From JAIXWP01 sp943372555 (GTDB lineage: Bacteria > Bacteroidota > Bacteroidia > Flavobacteriales_D > Sanyastnellaceae), in assembly GCA_943372555.1 (NCBI GenBank), contig CALRZB010000012.1:1-23458 (forward strand): a stretch of DNA of 23,458 nucleotides, given 5' to 3'. Made by a program: the position numbers and the translations under genes. Position 1 is the stretch's first letter. Each line of letters opens with the position of its first letter. The notes under the pieces were generated by a model. It saw only the letters and a list, made by a program, of their open reading frames with translations, searched no databases and was not told where the DNA came from. Below are positions 16,271-23,458 of this stretch, one piece after another.

Positions 16271-16947
16271 TAAGGCTCAAATTTATACCCAACTCCCTTA
16301 ACTGTCTTAAAATTTTCATCACCAAGTTTCTCACGGAGCTTTCTAATGTGCACGTCGATCGTTCTATCTCCTACAATTACGTCGTTTCCCCAAACACTTG
16401 TAAGAATGTTTTCACGGGTAAAAACGCGGCCTGGAGCGGAACATAGCAAAGCGAGCAATTCGAATTCCTTTTTCGGCAGATTGAGTTGAGTGCCGTCTTT
16501 GATTACAATGTATCTGTCTTTATCGATTACAATGCCGTGTGATGGCACTTCTTTTTCAACGGTTTCATTTGGGGCGTTGCGTCTGAGTAGAGCTTTTACA
16601 CGCGACACAAGCACTCTTGGTTTGATAGGCTTAGCAATGTAATCATCAGCACCTGCGTCGAATCCTGCAATTTGTGAGTAATCCTCATTTCGTGCAGTAA
16701 GAAAGGCAATAACTACATGCTTGAGTTTAGCGTCATCTCTAATTTCTAGACAAGTTTCCATGCCATCCATTCCGGGCATCATGACATCGAGAAGAATTAA
16801 ATCTGGAATTTGTTGTTTGGCTATTTCTAGACCAGAGCGACCGTTGTTGGCCGTAAATACTTCGAAACCTTCCTTCTCAAGGTTGAATCCTAATAAATCA
16901 AGGATATCCTGTTCGTCGTCTACCAGAAGTACTTTTTGCTTACTCAT
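16270..16947 (-). CDS. PhoB/OmpR-family response regulator
   Basis: The protein has 225 residues. The receiver domain (about 4-118) has the acidic pair Asp10/Asp11, phospho-acceptor Asp54 in LLDVMMPG, Thr84 in FLTARNED and Lys107 in AKPIKP. The winged-helix DNA-binding domain (about 135-223) ends with the recognition helix TIDVHIRKLREKLG and the wing VKGVGYKF. PhoB-type regulators bind pairs of direct repeats spaced by 11 bases, and such repeats lie in this gene's own promoter. It is the first gene of the pair, with the kinase starting on its stop codon. It is probably an envelope or phosphate stress regulator. Confidence 0.95.
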   Translation of the reverse strand: MSKQKVLLVDDEQDILDLLGFNLEKEGFEVFTANNGRSGLEIAKQQIPDLILLDVMMPGMDGMETCLEIRDDAKLKHVVIAFLTARNEDYSQIAGFDAGADDYIAKPIKPRVLVSRVKALLRRNAPNETVEKEVPSHGIVIDKDRYIVIKDGTQLNLPKKEFELLALLCSAPGRVFTRENILTSVWGNDVIVGDRTIDVHIRKLREKLGDENFKTVKGVGYKFEP

Positions 16948-16973
16948 TCGGCGTCTTTGTAATTATTACGGTG

Positions 16974-16981
16974 CAAAACTA
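16974..16981 (-). promoter_or_regulatory. -7 promoter core of the response regulator operon
   Basis: Read on the minus strand, TAGTTTTG matches the Bacteroidota consensus TAnnTTTG at all fixed positions. It lies 26 bases before the ATG. No good TTG -33 element is found at the normal distance; instead the direct repeats described separately occupy that place, as at activator-dependent promoters. Confidence 0.6.
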
Positions 16982-16992
16982 CTCTCTTCTCG

Positions 16993-17020
16993 TTAAGTAT
17001 AGGTTAAACCAACCTTAACT
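16993..17020. promoter_or_regulatory. Three TTAA-type direct repeats with 11-bp spacing (predicted PhoB/PhoP-like box)
   Basis: TTAAGT (16993-16998), TTAAAC (17004-17009) and TTAACT (17015-17020) are separated by five bases each, so the repeats fall on the same face of the helix. This is the geometry of PhoB/PhoP boxes, and the sequence resembles the Bacillus PhoP box (TTAACA-type repeats). The proximal repeat ends 11 bases upstream of the -7 core of the response regulator operon. The region also lies between that operon and the divergent SDR gene. Confidence 0.55.
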
Positions 17021-17081
17021 CATAGCTATCTAAAAACACTTTTTATTTCTAAGTTTTCAAAAATAGCTTTTATTTCGGGCC

Positions 17082-17879
17082 ATGAAACAAAACTTCTTTG
17101 CCGAAAAGGTAATTTGGATAACTGGAGCCTCAAGTGGTATTGGTGAGCAATTGGCCTATAAGCTTGCGAAACAAGGCGCCAAACTCGTTCTCTCCTCACG
17201 CAGAGTCGAGGAATTAGAGCGTGTGAAAAAGCAATGTGGTTCAGCTGAAGTGACCATAATTGCGCTCGATCTTGGTAAAGAAGATTCGGTAAAAAATGCA
17301 GCGACAGAAGTTTTAGCCAAATTCCCACGCATCGATTACTTGTTTAATAATGGTGGAATAAGCCAACGAAGCTTGACAATCGACACAGATCTTTCTGTTG
17401 ATAGACGAATATTTGAGGTTAATTTCTTCGGAAATATTTTACTTTCTAAAATGGTAGGTAAAAGAATGGTGGAACAGAAATCTGGTCACATCATCGTTAC
17501 CTCAAGTTTGGTGGGTAAGTGGGGCTTTTACTTGCGTTCGGCTTACTCTGCATCAAAGCACGCTCTGCATGGATTTTATGAATCGATGCGCATGGAAGTA
17601 GAAAAAGATGGTGTATCAATTTCACTCGTTTTACCAGGATTTACGCAAACGAGCATTTCACAAAATGCGTTAGAAAAAGATGGAAAGGCAACAGCCAATC
17701 AAGATGAGAATCAAAAAAATGGATTGACGGCAGAATTTGTTGCAGAGAAAATTCTCAAAGGAGTTGAGAAAAAGAAGTTTGAAATTTCTATTGGACGAAC
17801 AGAAGCTTTGGGATTAATTGTAAAAAGATACTGGCCTTCGCTATTTGAAAGAATGGTCAGAAAATGGTCTGCGAAATAA
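17082..17879 (+). CDS. Short-chain dehydrogenase/reductase (classical SDR)
   Basis: The protein has 265 residues. The coenzyme site TGASSGIG is at 14-21, and Arg40 and Arg41 at the end of the second strand (LSSRR) favour NADP(H). The NNGG segment (89-92) stands where NNAG is usual. The catalytic residues are Asn114, Ser142 region (VTSSLVG), Tyr155 and Lys159 (YSASK). The layout resembles DHRS7-like membrane-associated reductases and sepiapterin-type enzymes. The C-terminal tail is basic and amphipathic (KRYWPSLFERMVRKW), which could rest on the membrane. The substrate is unknown. It is transcribed away from the response regulator operon; a weak core TAGCTTTT is at 17064-17071. A bidirectional terminator begins in the stop codon. 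Confidence 0.9.
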   Translation: MKQNFFAEKVIWITGASSGIGEQLAYKLAKQGAKLVLSSRRVEELERVKKQCGSAEVTIIALDLGKEDSVKNAATEVLAKFPRIDYLFNNGGISQRSLTIDTDLSVDRRIFEVNFFGNILLSKMVGKRMVEQKSGHIIVTSSLVGKWGFYLRSAYSASKHALHGFYESMRMEVEKDGVSISLVLPGFTQTSISQNALEKDGKATANQDENQKNGLTAEFVAEKILKGVEKKKFEISIGRTEALGLIVKRYWPSLFERMVRKWSAK

Positions 17880-17910
17880 AAAACCCCCTCGCTTTCGCGA
17901 GGGGGTTTTT
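17879..17910. terminator. Bidirectional rho-independent terminator
   Basis: The arms at 17879-17892 and 17897-17910 are perfect 14-bp complements with a TTTC loop, GC-rich near the loop and flanked by A-runs on the left and T-runs on the right. It can stop transcription from the SDR gene on the plus strand and from the convergent DUF4476 gene on the minus strand. Confidence 0.93.
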
Positions 17911-17929
17911 CTTTTTCTCTGCTTTTTCA

Positions 17930-18709
17930 CTATTGATTAAACGAACGGATATATTCGTCCAACGCTTGGACAGAAGCACAAAACCAGAAAATACTGTTTA
18001 CCTGGTAATAGTTCTGTTTGTCCATGGTATTCACATAAGCCACTTTGGCAAACTCCAATCTTGAGTCTTCAAACCAGAATTTCTCCATGATTTGTTTCAC
18101 TTGATTGGTTGTCACGTTTCTGTTTTCAATCGCTTGTTTAGCAATACGCATTCTGTCTTCTTCGAACCATGCATTCTCCACATTTTGAAGAATAATTTTG
18201 AATTCAGTAGCGCTTACACCTAGCGAAACGTGCCCAGATCCGCAATTATCGCCGTGCTGATCATGACCGTTGCCATGACCGTGATCGTTGTAAACTGGCT
18301 TAGCGACAGGGCGACCACTTGGACGTGGAGATGGTTTAGGGCGTTGATCCACAGTTGGAGTTCCACAAGTTCTCTTTGGAGTGACATTCAAATCAAGAGA
18401 TTTATTTCTTAATAATGAAGCAGTCACAATAGAGTTTTCGGGAACTAGAACGCGTCCATCGTAGAGGATTGTTCTGTGTCCTCCATTACCGACTTGTTCA
18501 TCGCGGTAGATTCTTAAAGTGTGATTACCTGCAGCAACATCTTCTAGAGACCAACGATTGAACGTAATAGTCTTTTGATTGTCCCATTCGATGGTCACTC
18601 TGTGAGCATCAAAAAGGCTGAGGTTGAATTCGGAATTCCCTCTCGCAGAAGCTTGTGACGCAAGTGCGGAGAGGCCGAAGATCGAAGTGATAAGTAAAAT
18701 CTTTTTCAT
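17930..18709 (-). CDS. Exported DUF4476-domain protein with His-rich linker
   Basis: The protein has 259 residues. The signal peptide ends QASA at residue 22. Residues about 26-110 form a beta-rich N-terminal domain. Residues 115-142 are Pro/Arg/Lys-rich, and 143-160 are rich in His and Gly (five His and Cys156), a possible metal-binding patch. The C-terminal part from about 168 to 257 is a DUF4476 domain, recognisable from the repeated 'F..E..R...AK' pattern (WFEEDRMRIAKQAI and WFEDSRLEFAKVAY) and the NYYQV motif. DUF4476 proteins are known from Bacteroidota as exported proteins of unknown function. It has a canonical ribosome binding site, and it shares the bidirectional terminator with the SDR gene. 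Confidence 0.85.
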   Translation of the reverse strand: MKKILLITSIFGLSALASQASARGNSEFNLSLFDAHRVTIEWDNQKTITFNRWSLEDVAAGNHTLRIYRDEQVGNGGHRTILYDGRVLVPENSIVTASLLRNKSLDLNVTPKRTCGTPTVDQRPKPSPRPSGRPVAKPVYNDHGHGNGHDQHGDNCGSGHVSLGVSATEFKIILQNVENAWFEEDRMRIAKQAIENRNVTTNQVKQIMEKFWFEDSRLEFAKVAYVNTMDKQNYYQVNSIFWFCASVQALDEYIRSFNQ

Positions 18710-18716
18710 GTTTTGG

Positions 18717-18724
18717 CCCTCCTT
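18717..18724 (-). promoter_or_regulatory. Canonical Shine-Dalgarno site of the DUF4476 gene
   Basis: AAGGAGGG on the minus strand ends seven bases before the ATG at 18709. This full complement to the 16S tail is unusual in this window, where most starts have none or only a weak purine tract. Confidence 0.75.
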
Positions 18725-18782
18725 AAATTTTAATTGTACTTGAGGTACGGAGCCAAAACCAAAGGGTGTGCCAAATTCCGAA

Positions 18783-19841
18783 TTAGTCTTTGATGCGACT
18801 AAATCGAAGCGCTTTCAACATGAAATCAGGAAGCGGTTTTAACGGATCTCTTTTCTCCACATTCAAGAAGATTCCCCACTTCTCCATGATTGGAACTTTG
18901 TACACTTCAATCATCTCAATTAGGGTTACATCATTGTCTTGAATATAGGTGCAATGCACTTTGGTTTGGCCCATACCAATAGCATTGTTGCTATCACATG
19001 TGAAACCATATCCAGCAGCTGCGAGATCCTTTCCTAATGCAGCCATTCCTTTTACATCAAAACCAATATGTGCAAAACCAGTATCGCCCCATATTCTATC
19101 TTTAAAAATATAGTTAGGAGTACGATCCAATGCTTGAATCAATTCAATATAATTTTTACCAGTCACTTTAGCAAAACCACCGCCTGGCTGAGCAGACTGA
19201 GTGAGCATTACACGACGGTATTTATTTTTTCCTCCAGGAAGATTTTTCCAATCTTCAAATACTCCTGTTGAATCATACACCACTTGATCGAAACCAAGAA
19301 TATCTCTATACAATCCCAATGCTTTATCCATATCGCTCACACCCGTGCTGCAACCAATCACGCCACCGCTATGGTGATTCGCGTTGGTGTACCACTGATC
19401 TCCTTCTACATATTGCCAAACGTTTCTATCTAAATCTTCAAGATAAAAAGTTTTTCTGCCTGAAGGATCAATAGAAATATCTGTTAATGCTGGTGCACCA
19501 TTCTCTTTACAAAATGCATGTGATGCTTCGATGTTTTTGCATTTCAATTGTGTGATGCAAATTCCCAAATCACCAACGAGAACATCAAACTTTGCGCGTA
19601 CAGGTTTAAAAGAAGTCGGGCAAATAACTTCAATTGCACAACCACCTTGTAGATTCACGACCATGCTTGCACGCTTCGTGATGGTGCTGTTGCGCGTGTA
19701 CACATCCATAAGCGGAGCGGGTTGAACAGAATCGAAAAACGGAATATTCAAACCGAAAAACTTTCTGTAAAACTTAAGTGATTTGTCCATTTCACTCACT
19801 GCAACACCGATGTGTTGAAGTCCATTTATACGCTTATACAT
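18783..19841 (-). CDS. Tandem VOC (glyoxalase/dioxygenase-fold) protein
   Basis: The protein has 352 residues and holds two VOC domains, at about 5-150 and 160-315. The repeat is visible from the parallel segments VAVSEMDKSLKFYRKFFGL (13-31) and TGVSDMDKALGLYRDILGF (166-184). Metal ligands of the VOC type are partly kept: His10 and Glu71 in the first domain, Glu233, His258 and Glu309 in the second. The other expected positions are changed (for instance Gly where His10 would recur). Only the second domain looks able to hold a metal. The family covers glyoxalases, extradiol dioxygenases and epimerases, so no reaction can be assigned. It starts three bases after the acyltransferase stop and is the last gene of that minus-strand group. 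Confidence 0.8.
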   Translation of the reverse strand: MYKRINGLQHIGVAVSEMDKSLKFYRKFFGLNIPFFDSVQPAPLMDVYTRNSTITKRASMVVNLQGGCAIEVICPTSFKPVRAKFDVLVGDLGICITQLKCKNIEASHAFCKENGAPALTDISIDPSGRKTFYLEDLDRNVWQYVEGDQWYTNANHHSGGVIGCSTGVSDMDKALGLYRDILGFDQVVYDSTGVFEDWKNLPGGKNKYRRVMLTQSAQPGGGFAKVTGKNYIELIQALDRTPNYIFKDRIWGDTGFAHIGFDVKGMAALGKDLAAAGYGFTCDSNNAIGMGQTKVHCTYIQDNDVTLIEMIEVYKVPIMEKWGIFLNVEKRDPLKPLPDFMLKALRFSRIKD

Positions 19842-19844
19842 GGT

Positions 19845-21146
19845 CTAACTAATTTTTTGTTTGATAATAGCAGTGAGTTCATTTCTCAAATGTTGGAACT
19901 CATCAAATTCCCTAAGATTGGAATTTTTAAATCTCAAAAAAGACTGAACGGCTTGCCATTTTCTATAAATAAACAACCATTTCTTAGCCACCCAACCTAC
20001 TATAGGTCCAGTGATTGTGATAATTAAAAACGCCATTAATTTTTCATCAAAAAATAATGACGCTATCCCGGAAATAATTAACCAATAAATAGGAAGCAAG
20101 AACGTCCAAAATGCAAGTCGAATAGAGTTCTTGAAAAGAGGATCCTTCACTTTTGTTTTTACAAAATTTTCAATGAATCTCTCAAATGGTGAATAGATTG
20201 TTCTTCCTACCAAATAAAAAGGAAGAAGAAAAATCAAACCTAACATCATCAATGGCATGTTGTATCTGCCTGATGCTACTTCTTCATTGATATGATATCG
20301 ATCACAAATCGCTTTGTATTTTCTTGTCTTATCAATTACATCGTGCAGGAAAGAACTTCCTTGAATTTTACCAGAAAAAATGCGATACGCCTCGTATTGA
20401 TCTTTGAGCAATTTTGATTGAGGAACTTCAAAACAAAGTTCACGCAAATAAACTATCTCATCATAACCTTCTTCAATTTCAACGTGGACTACTAGCTTAC
20501 TGAGTCGTGTTTTGCATTCGGCAAGGAGTTCATTCATTCCTTTGTTTGCATCCTGCTTGTATGTTTCGTAGTATTCTTCTATAGAAAAAGCTTCACCAAA
20601 TTTAACTACAGCTTCTGGGTGATGATTGTAAAACTCAGAATAATCCAATCCCATCGGAAGGACTAAAATATCTTTTGGTGATACGCCTGCATCCATTGCT
20701 CCGAAAGCAACACGCGCCATTCCTTTTTTAAATTGGAATAGCTGTTTGCGTCCACGATGTGTTCCTTCGGGGAAGAGAGCAATCACCGCTCCGTGTGTGA
20801 TACGCGCATAGCATTCTTTAAAGATCTGATCATTTTTATCAAACTTTCCTTCCACTTTATCGCGTTCACGATAAACGGGAAGCATATTGAACGTCGCCAA
20901 TATTTTAGCGACAGCGGGGATTTTAAAGACATCTGATCGCGTCAACCAATGCAGTTGACGTTTTGTGTGCACACAACCCAAAAGCGGGTCCAACAAGGCG
21001 TTTTGGTGATTTGAAATAAGAATGACAGCTTTATCTTTTGGAAAAAACTTAGTGTCTATAATTTCAATGCGTTTAAAGAAATGCCGAAACCCTAGACGAA
21101 TCCAGGGTCTCAATGTTGCGTAAATAAATGTTCCTGTTTGGGCCAA
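19845..21146 (-). CDS. Glycerolipid acyltransferase (PlsC family) with C-terminal membrane segments
   Basis: The protein has 433 residues. The acyltransferase domain occupies about 35-215. It has the catalytic motif NHQNALLD (46-53), in which His47 and Asp53 are five residues apart instead of the usual four, and the glycerol-phosphate binding motif FPEGTHRGRKQ (125-135). A third block VLPMGLDYS (162-170) is also typical. A second half of helices and three predicted membrane helices (about 297-317, 344-364 and 368-388) follows. Proteins of this type transfer acyl groups to glycerol-3-phosphate or lysophospholipids at the inner membrane. The five-residue spacing resembles fungal GPAT-like enzymes. 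It is 17 bases downstream of gmd and 3 bases upstream of the VOC gene. The true acceptor is not known. Confidence 0.87.
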   Translation of the reverse strand: MAQTGTFIYATLRPWIRLGFRHFFKRIEIIDTKFFPKDKAVILISNHQNALLDPLLGCVHTKRQLHWLTRSDVFKIPAVAKILATFNMLPVYRERDKVEGKFDKNDQIFKECYARITHGAVIALFPEGTHRGRKQLFQFKKGMARVAFGAMDAGVSPKDILVLPMGLDYSEFYNHHPEAVVKFGEAFSIEEYYETYKQDANKGMNELLAECKTRLSKLVVHVEIEEGYDEIVYLRELCFEVPQSKLLKDQYEAYRIFSGKIQGSSFLHDVIDKTRKYKAICDRYHINEEVASGRYNMPLMMLGLIFLLPFYLVGRTIYSPFERFIENFVKTKVKDPLFKNSIRLAFWTFLLPIYWLIISGIASLFFDEKLMAFLIITITGPIVGWVAKKWLFIYRKWQAVQSFLRFKNSNLREFDEFQHLRNELTAIIKQKIS

Positions 21147-21163
21147 CTATAGAAGTACTGAAA

Positions 21164-22255
21164 TTATTCGTTGTAGTTCATAACCTTGTGACCACCTGCT
21201 TGGAGGTATTGATCACGAGAGAACAGCTCAACGTCAGCTTTCATCATTTCACTTACTAATTGATCTAATGAATACTTGTGTTTCCAGCCAAGTTCTCTAT
21301 GTGCTTTCGATGGATCACCAATAAGAAGTTCTACTTCAGTTGGTCGGAAGTATTTCGGGTCAACTTCGATAATAACTTTTCCAGTTTTCTTATTGATACC
21401 CTTTTCATTTTCTGCTTCGCCTTGCCATTCGAGTTCAATTCCAACTTCGCCAAAAGCGAGCTCACAGAATTTCTTTACACTGTGTGTTTCGCCAGTAGCA
21501 AGCACGAAATCATCGGCCACTTCTTGCTGCATCATTAGCCACATTCCTTCCACATAGTCTTTCGCATGACCCCAGTCGCGTTGTGCGTCTAGGTTGCCTA
21601 AGTATATTTTCTCTTGCATGCCGAGAGAAATCTTTGCGGCACCGCGAGTAATTTTTCTAGTAACGAAAGTTTCTCCACGAAGAGGAGATTCGTGATTGAA
21701 AAGAATACCATTGCAAGCATACATTCCGTAAGCTTCACGGTAGTTCTTAGCTATCCAAAACGCATAAAGTTTTGCAACTGCGTATGGGCTTCTTGGATAA
21801 AAAGGAGTTGTTTCAGATTGAGGCACTTCTTGCACTTTTCCATAAAGTTCAGAAGTAGACGCCTGATAGAATTTGGTTTTCTTTTCGAGGCCAAGAATTC
21901 TAATTGCTTCTAGAAGACGCAGCGTACCAATTGCATCAGCATTGGCAGTGTATTCTGGAGTTTCAAAAGAAACGTGAACGTGGCTTTGTGCTGCGAGGTT
22001 ATAGATCTCGTCTGGCATTGTTTCTTGCACCAGGCGAATCATATTGGTTGAGTCGGTCAAATCGCCATAGTGAAGGGTCATTTTTACGCCTTCTTCATGC
22101 TGGTCATGATATAAATGATCAATACGATCGGTATTAAAAAGTGAGCTTCTGCGCTTTACGCCATGAACTTCATAGCCTTTGCTAAGAAGTAGTTCAGCCA
22201 AATAGGCTCCGTCTTGACCGGTGATACCAGTAATGAGTGCTGTCTTTTTTGCCAT
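21164..22255 (-). CDS. gmd: GDP-mannose 4,6-dehydratase
   Basis: The protein has 363 residues, the usual length. The NADP-binding motif TGITGQDG is at 9-16, with the RRSS segment (35-38) that contacts the NADP phosphate. The catalytic residues are Ser/Thr at 133-135 with Glu136 (STSE), Tyr158 and Lys162 (YAVAK). The substrate block NHESPLRGETFVTRKI (207-222) and RDWGHAKDYVEGMW are diagnostic of this enzyme. It makes GDP-4-keto-6-deoxy-D-mannose, the precursor of GDP-L-fucose, GDP-rhamnose or GDP-perosamine for surface sugars. The next enzyme (such as GDP-fucose synthase) is not in the window. Upstream, 51 bases away, is an ABC exporter gene on the same strand; downstream is a lipid acyltransferase. 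Together these suggest an envelope glycolipid or polysaccharide theme, which is inference. Confidence 0.97.
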   Translation of the reverse strand: MAKKTALITGITGQDGAYLAELLLSKGYEVHGVKRRSSLFNTDRIDHLYHDQHEEGVKMTLHYGDLTDSTNMIRLVQETMPDEIYNLAAQSHVHVSFETPEYTANADAIGTLRLLEAIRILGLEKKTKFYQASTSELYGKVQEVPQSETTPFYPRSPYAVAKLYAFWIAKNYREAYGMYACNGILFNHESPLRGETFVTRKITRGAAKISLGMQEKIYLGNLDAQRDWGHAKDYVEGMWLMMQQEVADDFVLATGETHSVKKFCELAFGEVGIELEWQGEAENEKGINKKTGKVIIEVDPKYFRPTEVELLIGDPSKAHRELGWKHKYSLDQLVSEMMKADVELFSRDQYLQAGGHKVMNYNE

Positions 22256-22306
22256 AATATTTAATCTGATCTAGGTCAGGAATAGTGGTGCAATTTACGG
22301 ATGAAA

Positions 22307-23458
22307 TCAGCGATTTTGATCTTCTCTAGTAAATTGGATTTCAGAAAGGCGTTTATAGATACCATTTTCTTTTGCCATAAGATCGTTGTGAGTGCCTATT
22401 TCTACAATTTCACCGGCGTCTAAAACAATGATTTTATCGGCATTACGAATTGTTGAGAGTCGATGGGCAATGACAAGAGATGTTCTATTTTTCATTAATA
22501 TATCAAGAGCCCCTTGAACCAATTTTTCGCTTTCGCTATCGAGGGCGCTTGTAGCCTCATCCAATATCAGAATTCTTGGATTCTTTAGCATGGCGCGCGC
22601 AATTGCAATACGTTGACGCTGCCCTCCGCTGAGTTGTATACCTCTGTCGCCGACAACAGTTTGCATTCCTTCGGGGAAAGACTCGATGAATTGCATTGCA
22701 TTGGCTTTAAGGGCCGCTTCGGCTACTTCCGCATCTGTTGCGTCTGGTTTACCGTAGGCTATGTTTTCGCGAATGGTGCCTCCGAATAAAATAACTTCTT
22801 GAGGTACATAGGCCATTTGACTTCGTAATTCAGACAAGCCATAATCTTCGGCTTTTTTATCATCAAAAAGAATGGCACCTTGTTGGGGAATATAAAAACG
22901 TTGAATTAAAGCCGCAATGGTTGACTTTCCTGAGCCAGACGAGCCCACAAGTGCCACTTGTTGACCGGGCGCCACATCGAAAGATACATTTTTAAGTACC
23001 TCAATATCTGGTCTAGAGTCGTAGTGGAAACCAATATTTTCGAAGTGAATTTTTCCTGAAAGTTTAGCAGTATTCTCAATTTTTTCAAGTGGAATATCCT
23101 CTGTTTTTTGCTCGAGAATTTCCATCACATTTTCTATGATACCGAGGCTTCGGCTGAGTGTACCCATTTGAGCTGCAAGCCCGCCGATTGAACCTGCCAC
23201 TAGTCCTGTTACGAAAACGAAAGAAGACATTGCGCTAGAATCTATTTCACCTTTGTCTCGCAAGTATGCCCCAACACCCATTACGAGTCCTAGTGCTCCG
23301 AATAAGAACACGATGATGAATGTGCCGAATAGCCCGCGCCAAACTGCGCTTTTCATGGCAACGTTTTTTATTTCACCCACACTTTTGAAAAAGCGATTGG
23401 CTTCGAAATATTCGTTGTTGAATGATTTTACATTCACAATTCCGGTGAATGATTCGTT
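22307..23458 (-). CDS. ABC exporter with fused membrane and ATPase domains, N-terminus outside the window
   Basis: The frame is open through the right edge, giving 383 residues of the C-terminal part. The GTG at 23437 is an internal Val codon, not a start, since the preceding NESFTGIVNVKSFNNE is the conserved coupling region of ABC membrane domains. Two membrane helices follow. The ATPase domain has Walker A GSSGSGKST (window residues about 172-180), Q-loop YVPQE, signature LSGGQ (276-280), Walker B ILILDE with catalytic Glu301, and the H-loop His332 in AHRLST. The type is that of MsbA-like homodimeric exporters of lipids, peptides or drugs. The substrate is not visible; the gmd and acyltransferase neighbours weakly suggest a lipid or glycolipid. 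Confidence 0.95.
   Translation of the reverse strand, partial: NESFTGIVNVKSFNNEYFEANRFFKSVGEIKNVAMKSAVWRGLFGTFIIVFLFGALGLVMGVGAYLRDKGEIDSSAMSSFVFVTGLVAGSIGGLAAQMGTLSRSLGIIENVMEILEQKTEDIPLEKIENTAKLSGKIHFENIGFHYDSRPDIEVLKNVSFDVAPGQQVALVGSSGSGKSTIAALIQRFYIPQQGAILFDDKKAEDYGLSELRSQMAYVPQEVILFGGTIRENIAYGKPDATDAEVAEAALKANAMQFIESFPEGMQTVVGDRGIQLSGGQRQRIAIARAMLKNPRILILDEATSALDSESEKLVQGALDILMKNRTSLVIAHRLSTIRNADKIIVLDAGEIVEIGTHNDLMAKENGIYKRLSEIQFTREDQNR

Noticed and set aside
22256..22306. Separate promoter for gmd (TAAATTGCACC on the minus strand)
   Set aside because: It resembles the TTTGCACC ends of the cysS and response regulator promoters but lacks one T of the core and has no upstream element at a suitable distance.
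23435..23437. GTG as the start of the ABC exporter
   Set aside because: The frame stays open to the window edge and the preceding residues (NESFTGIV) belong to the conserved membrane domain, so the gene is cut by the window and does not begin here.

Overview
The window reads as a chromosomal stretch of a Bacteroidota (Flavobacteriia-like) bacterium. The supporting signs are a FecI-type sigma factor next to a TonB-dependent receptor with STN and carboxypeptidase-like N-terminal domains, a DUF4476 protein, a MORN_2 protein, an SDR-type threonine dehydrogenase, promoter cores of the TAnnTTTG type, and signal peptides cut just before Gln. No rRNA, tRNA, CRISPR array, insertion sequence or phage gene was seen. 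Gene density is high: no gap exceeds about 165 bases. Both window ends cut genes (a FecR-like anti-sigma factor at the left, an ABC exporter at the right).

Layout. (1) 1-4228, minus strand: a trans-envelope signalling and uptake cluster, transcribed sigma factor, TonB-dependent receptor, small lipoprotein, then FecR-like anti-sigma factor. The anti-sigma gene comes last instead of directly after the sigma gene. (2) 4391-7435, plus strand: a secreted alpha/beta hydrolase, an L-threonine 3-dehydrogenase of the SDR type and an exported MORN_2 protein, closed by a strong terminator. (3) 7536-10050, plus strand: cysS followed 4 bases later by an M28/glutaminyl cyclase-like lipoprotein. (4) 14437-10047, minus strand: a large outer-membrane protein (degenerate peptidase-like domain, PD40 propeller, Omp85-like barrel) followed 5 bases later by a class 3 lipase. 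(5) 14569-15222, plus strand: a glyoxalase II-like metallo-hydrolase, convergent with (6) 16947-15224, a PhoB/PhoR-type response regulator and kinase pair. (7) 17082-17879, plus strand: an SDR oxidoreductase ending in a bidirectional terminator. (8) 18709-17930, minus strand: a DUF4476 protein with a His-rich linker. (9) 23458-18783, minus strand: ABC exporter (partial), GDP-mannose 4,6-dehydratase, a PlsC-like acyltransferase with membrane segments, and a double-VOC-domain protein, closely packed.

Three observations tie parts together. Four of the six signal-peptidase-I-type signal peptides in the window would leave Gln as first mature residue, and the window also encodes a likely glutaminyl cyclase, which is the enzyme expected to convert such Gln to pyroglutamate. 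The response regulator promoter carries three TTAA-type direct repeats at exactly 11-base spacing, placed 11 bases upstream of a perfect TAnnTTTG core; this is how PhoB-family boxes are arranged and suggests autoregulation. The large outer-membrane protein keeps the layout of a peptidase-like domain but lacks the HExxH zinc motif. I see no clear defence, mobile or biosynthetic island. The signalling cluster and the outer-membrane fusion protein are the most distinctive parts.
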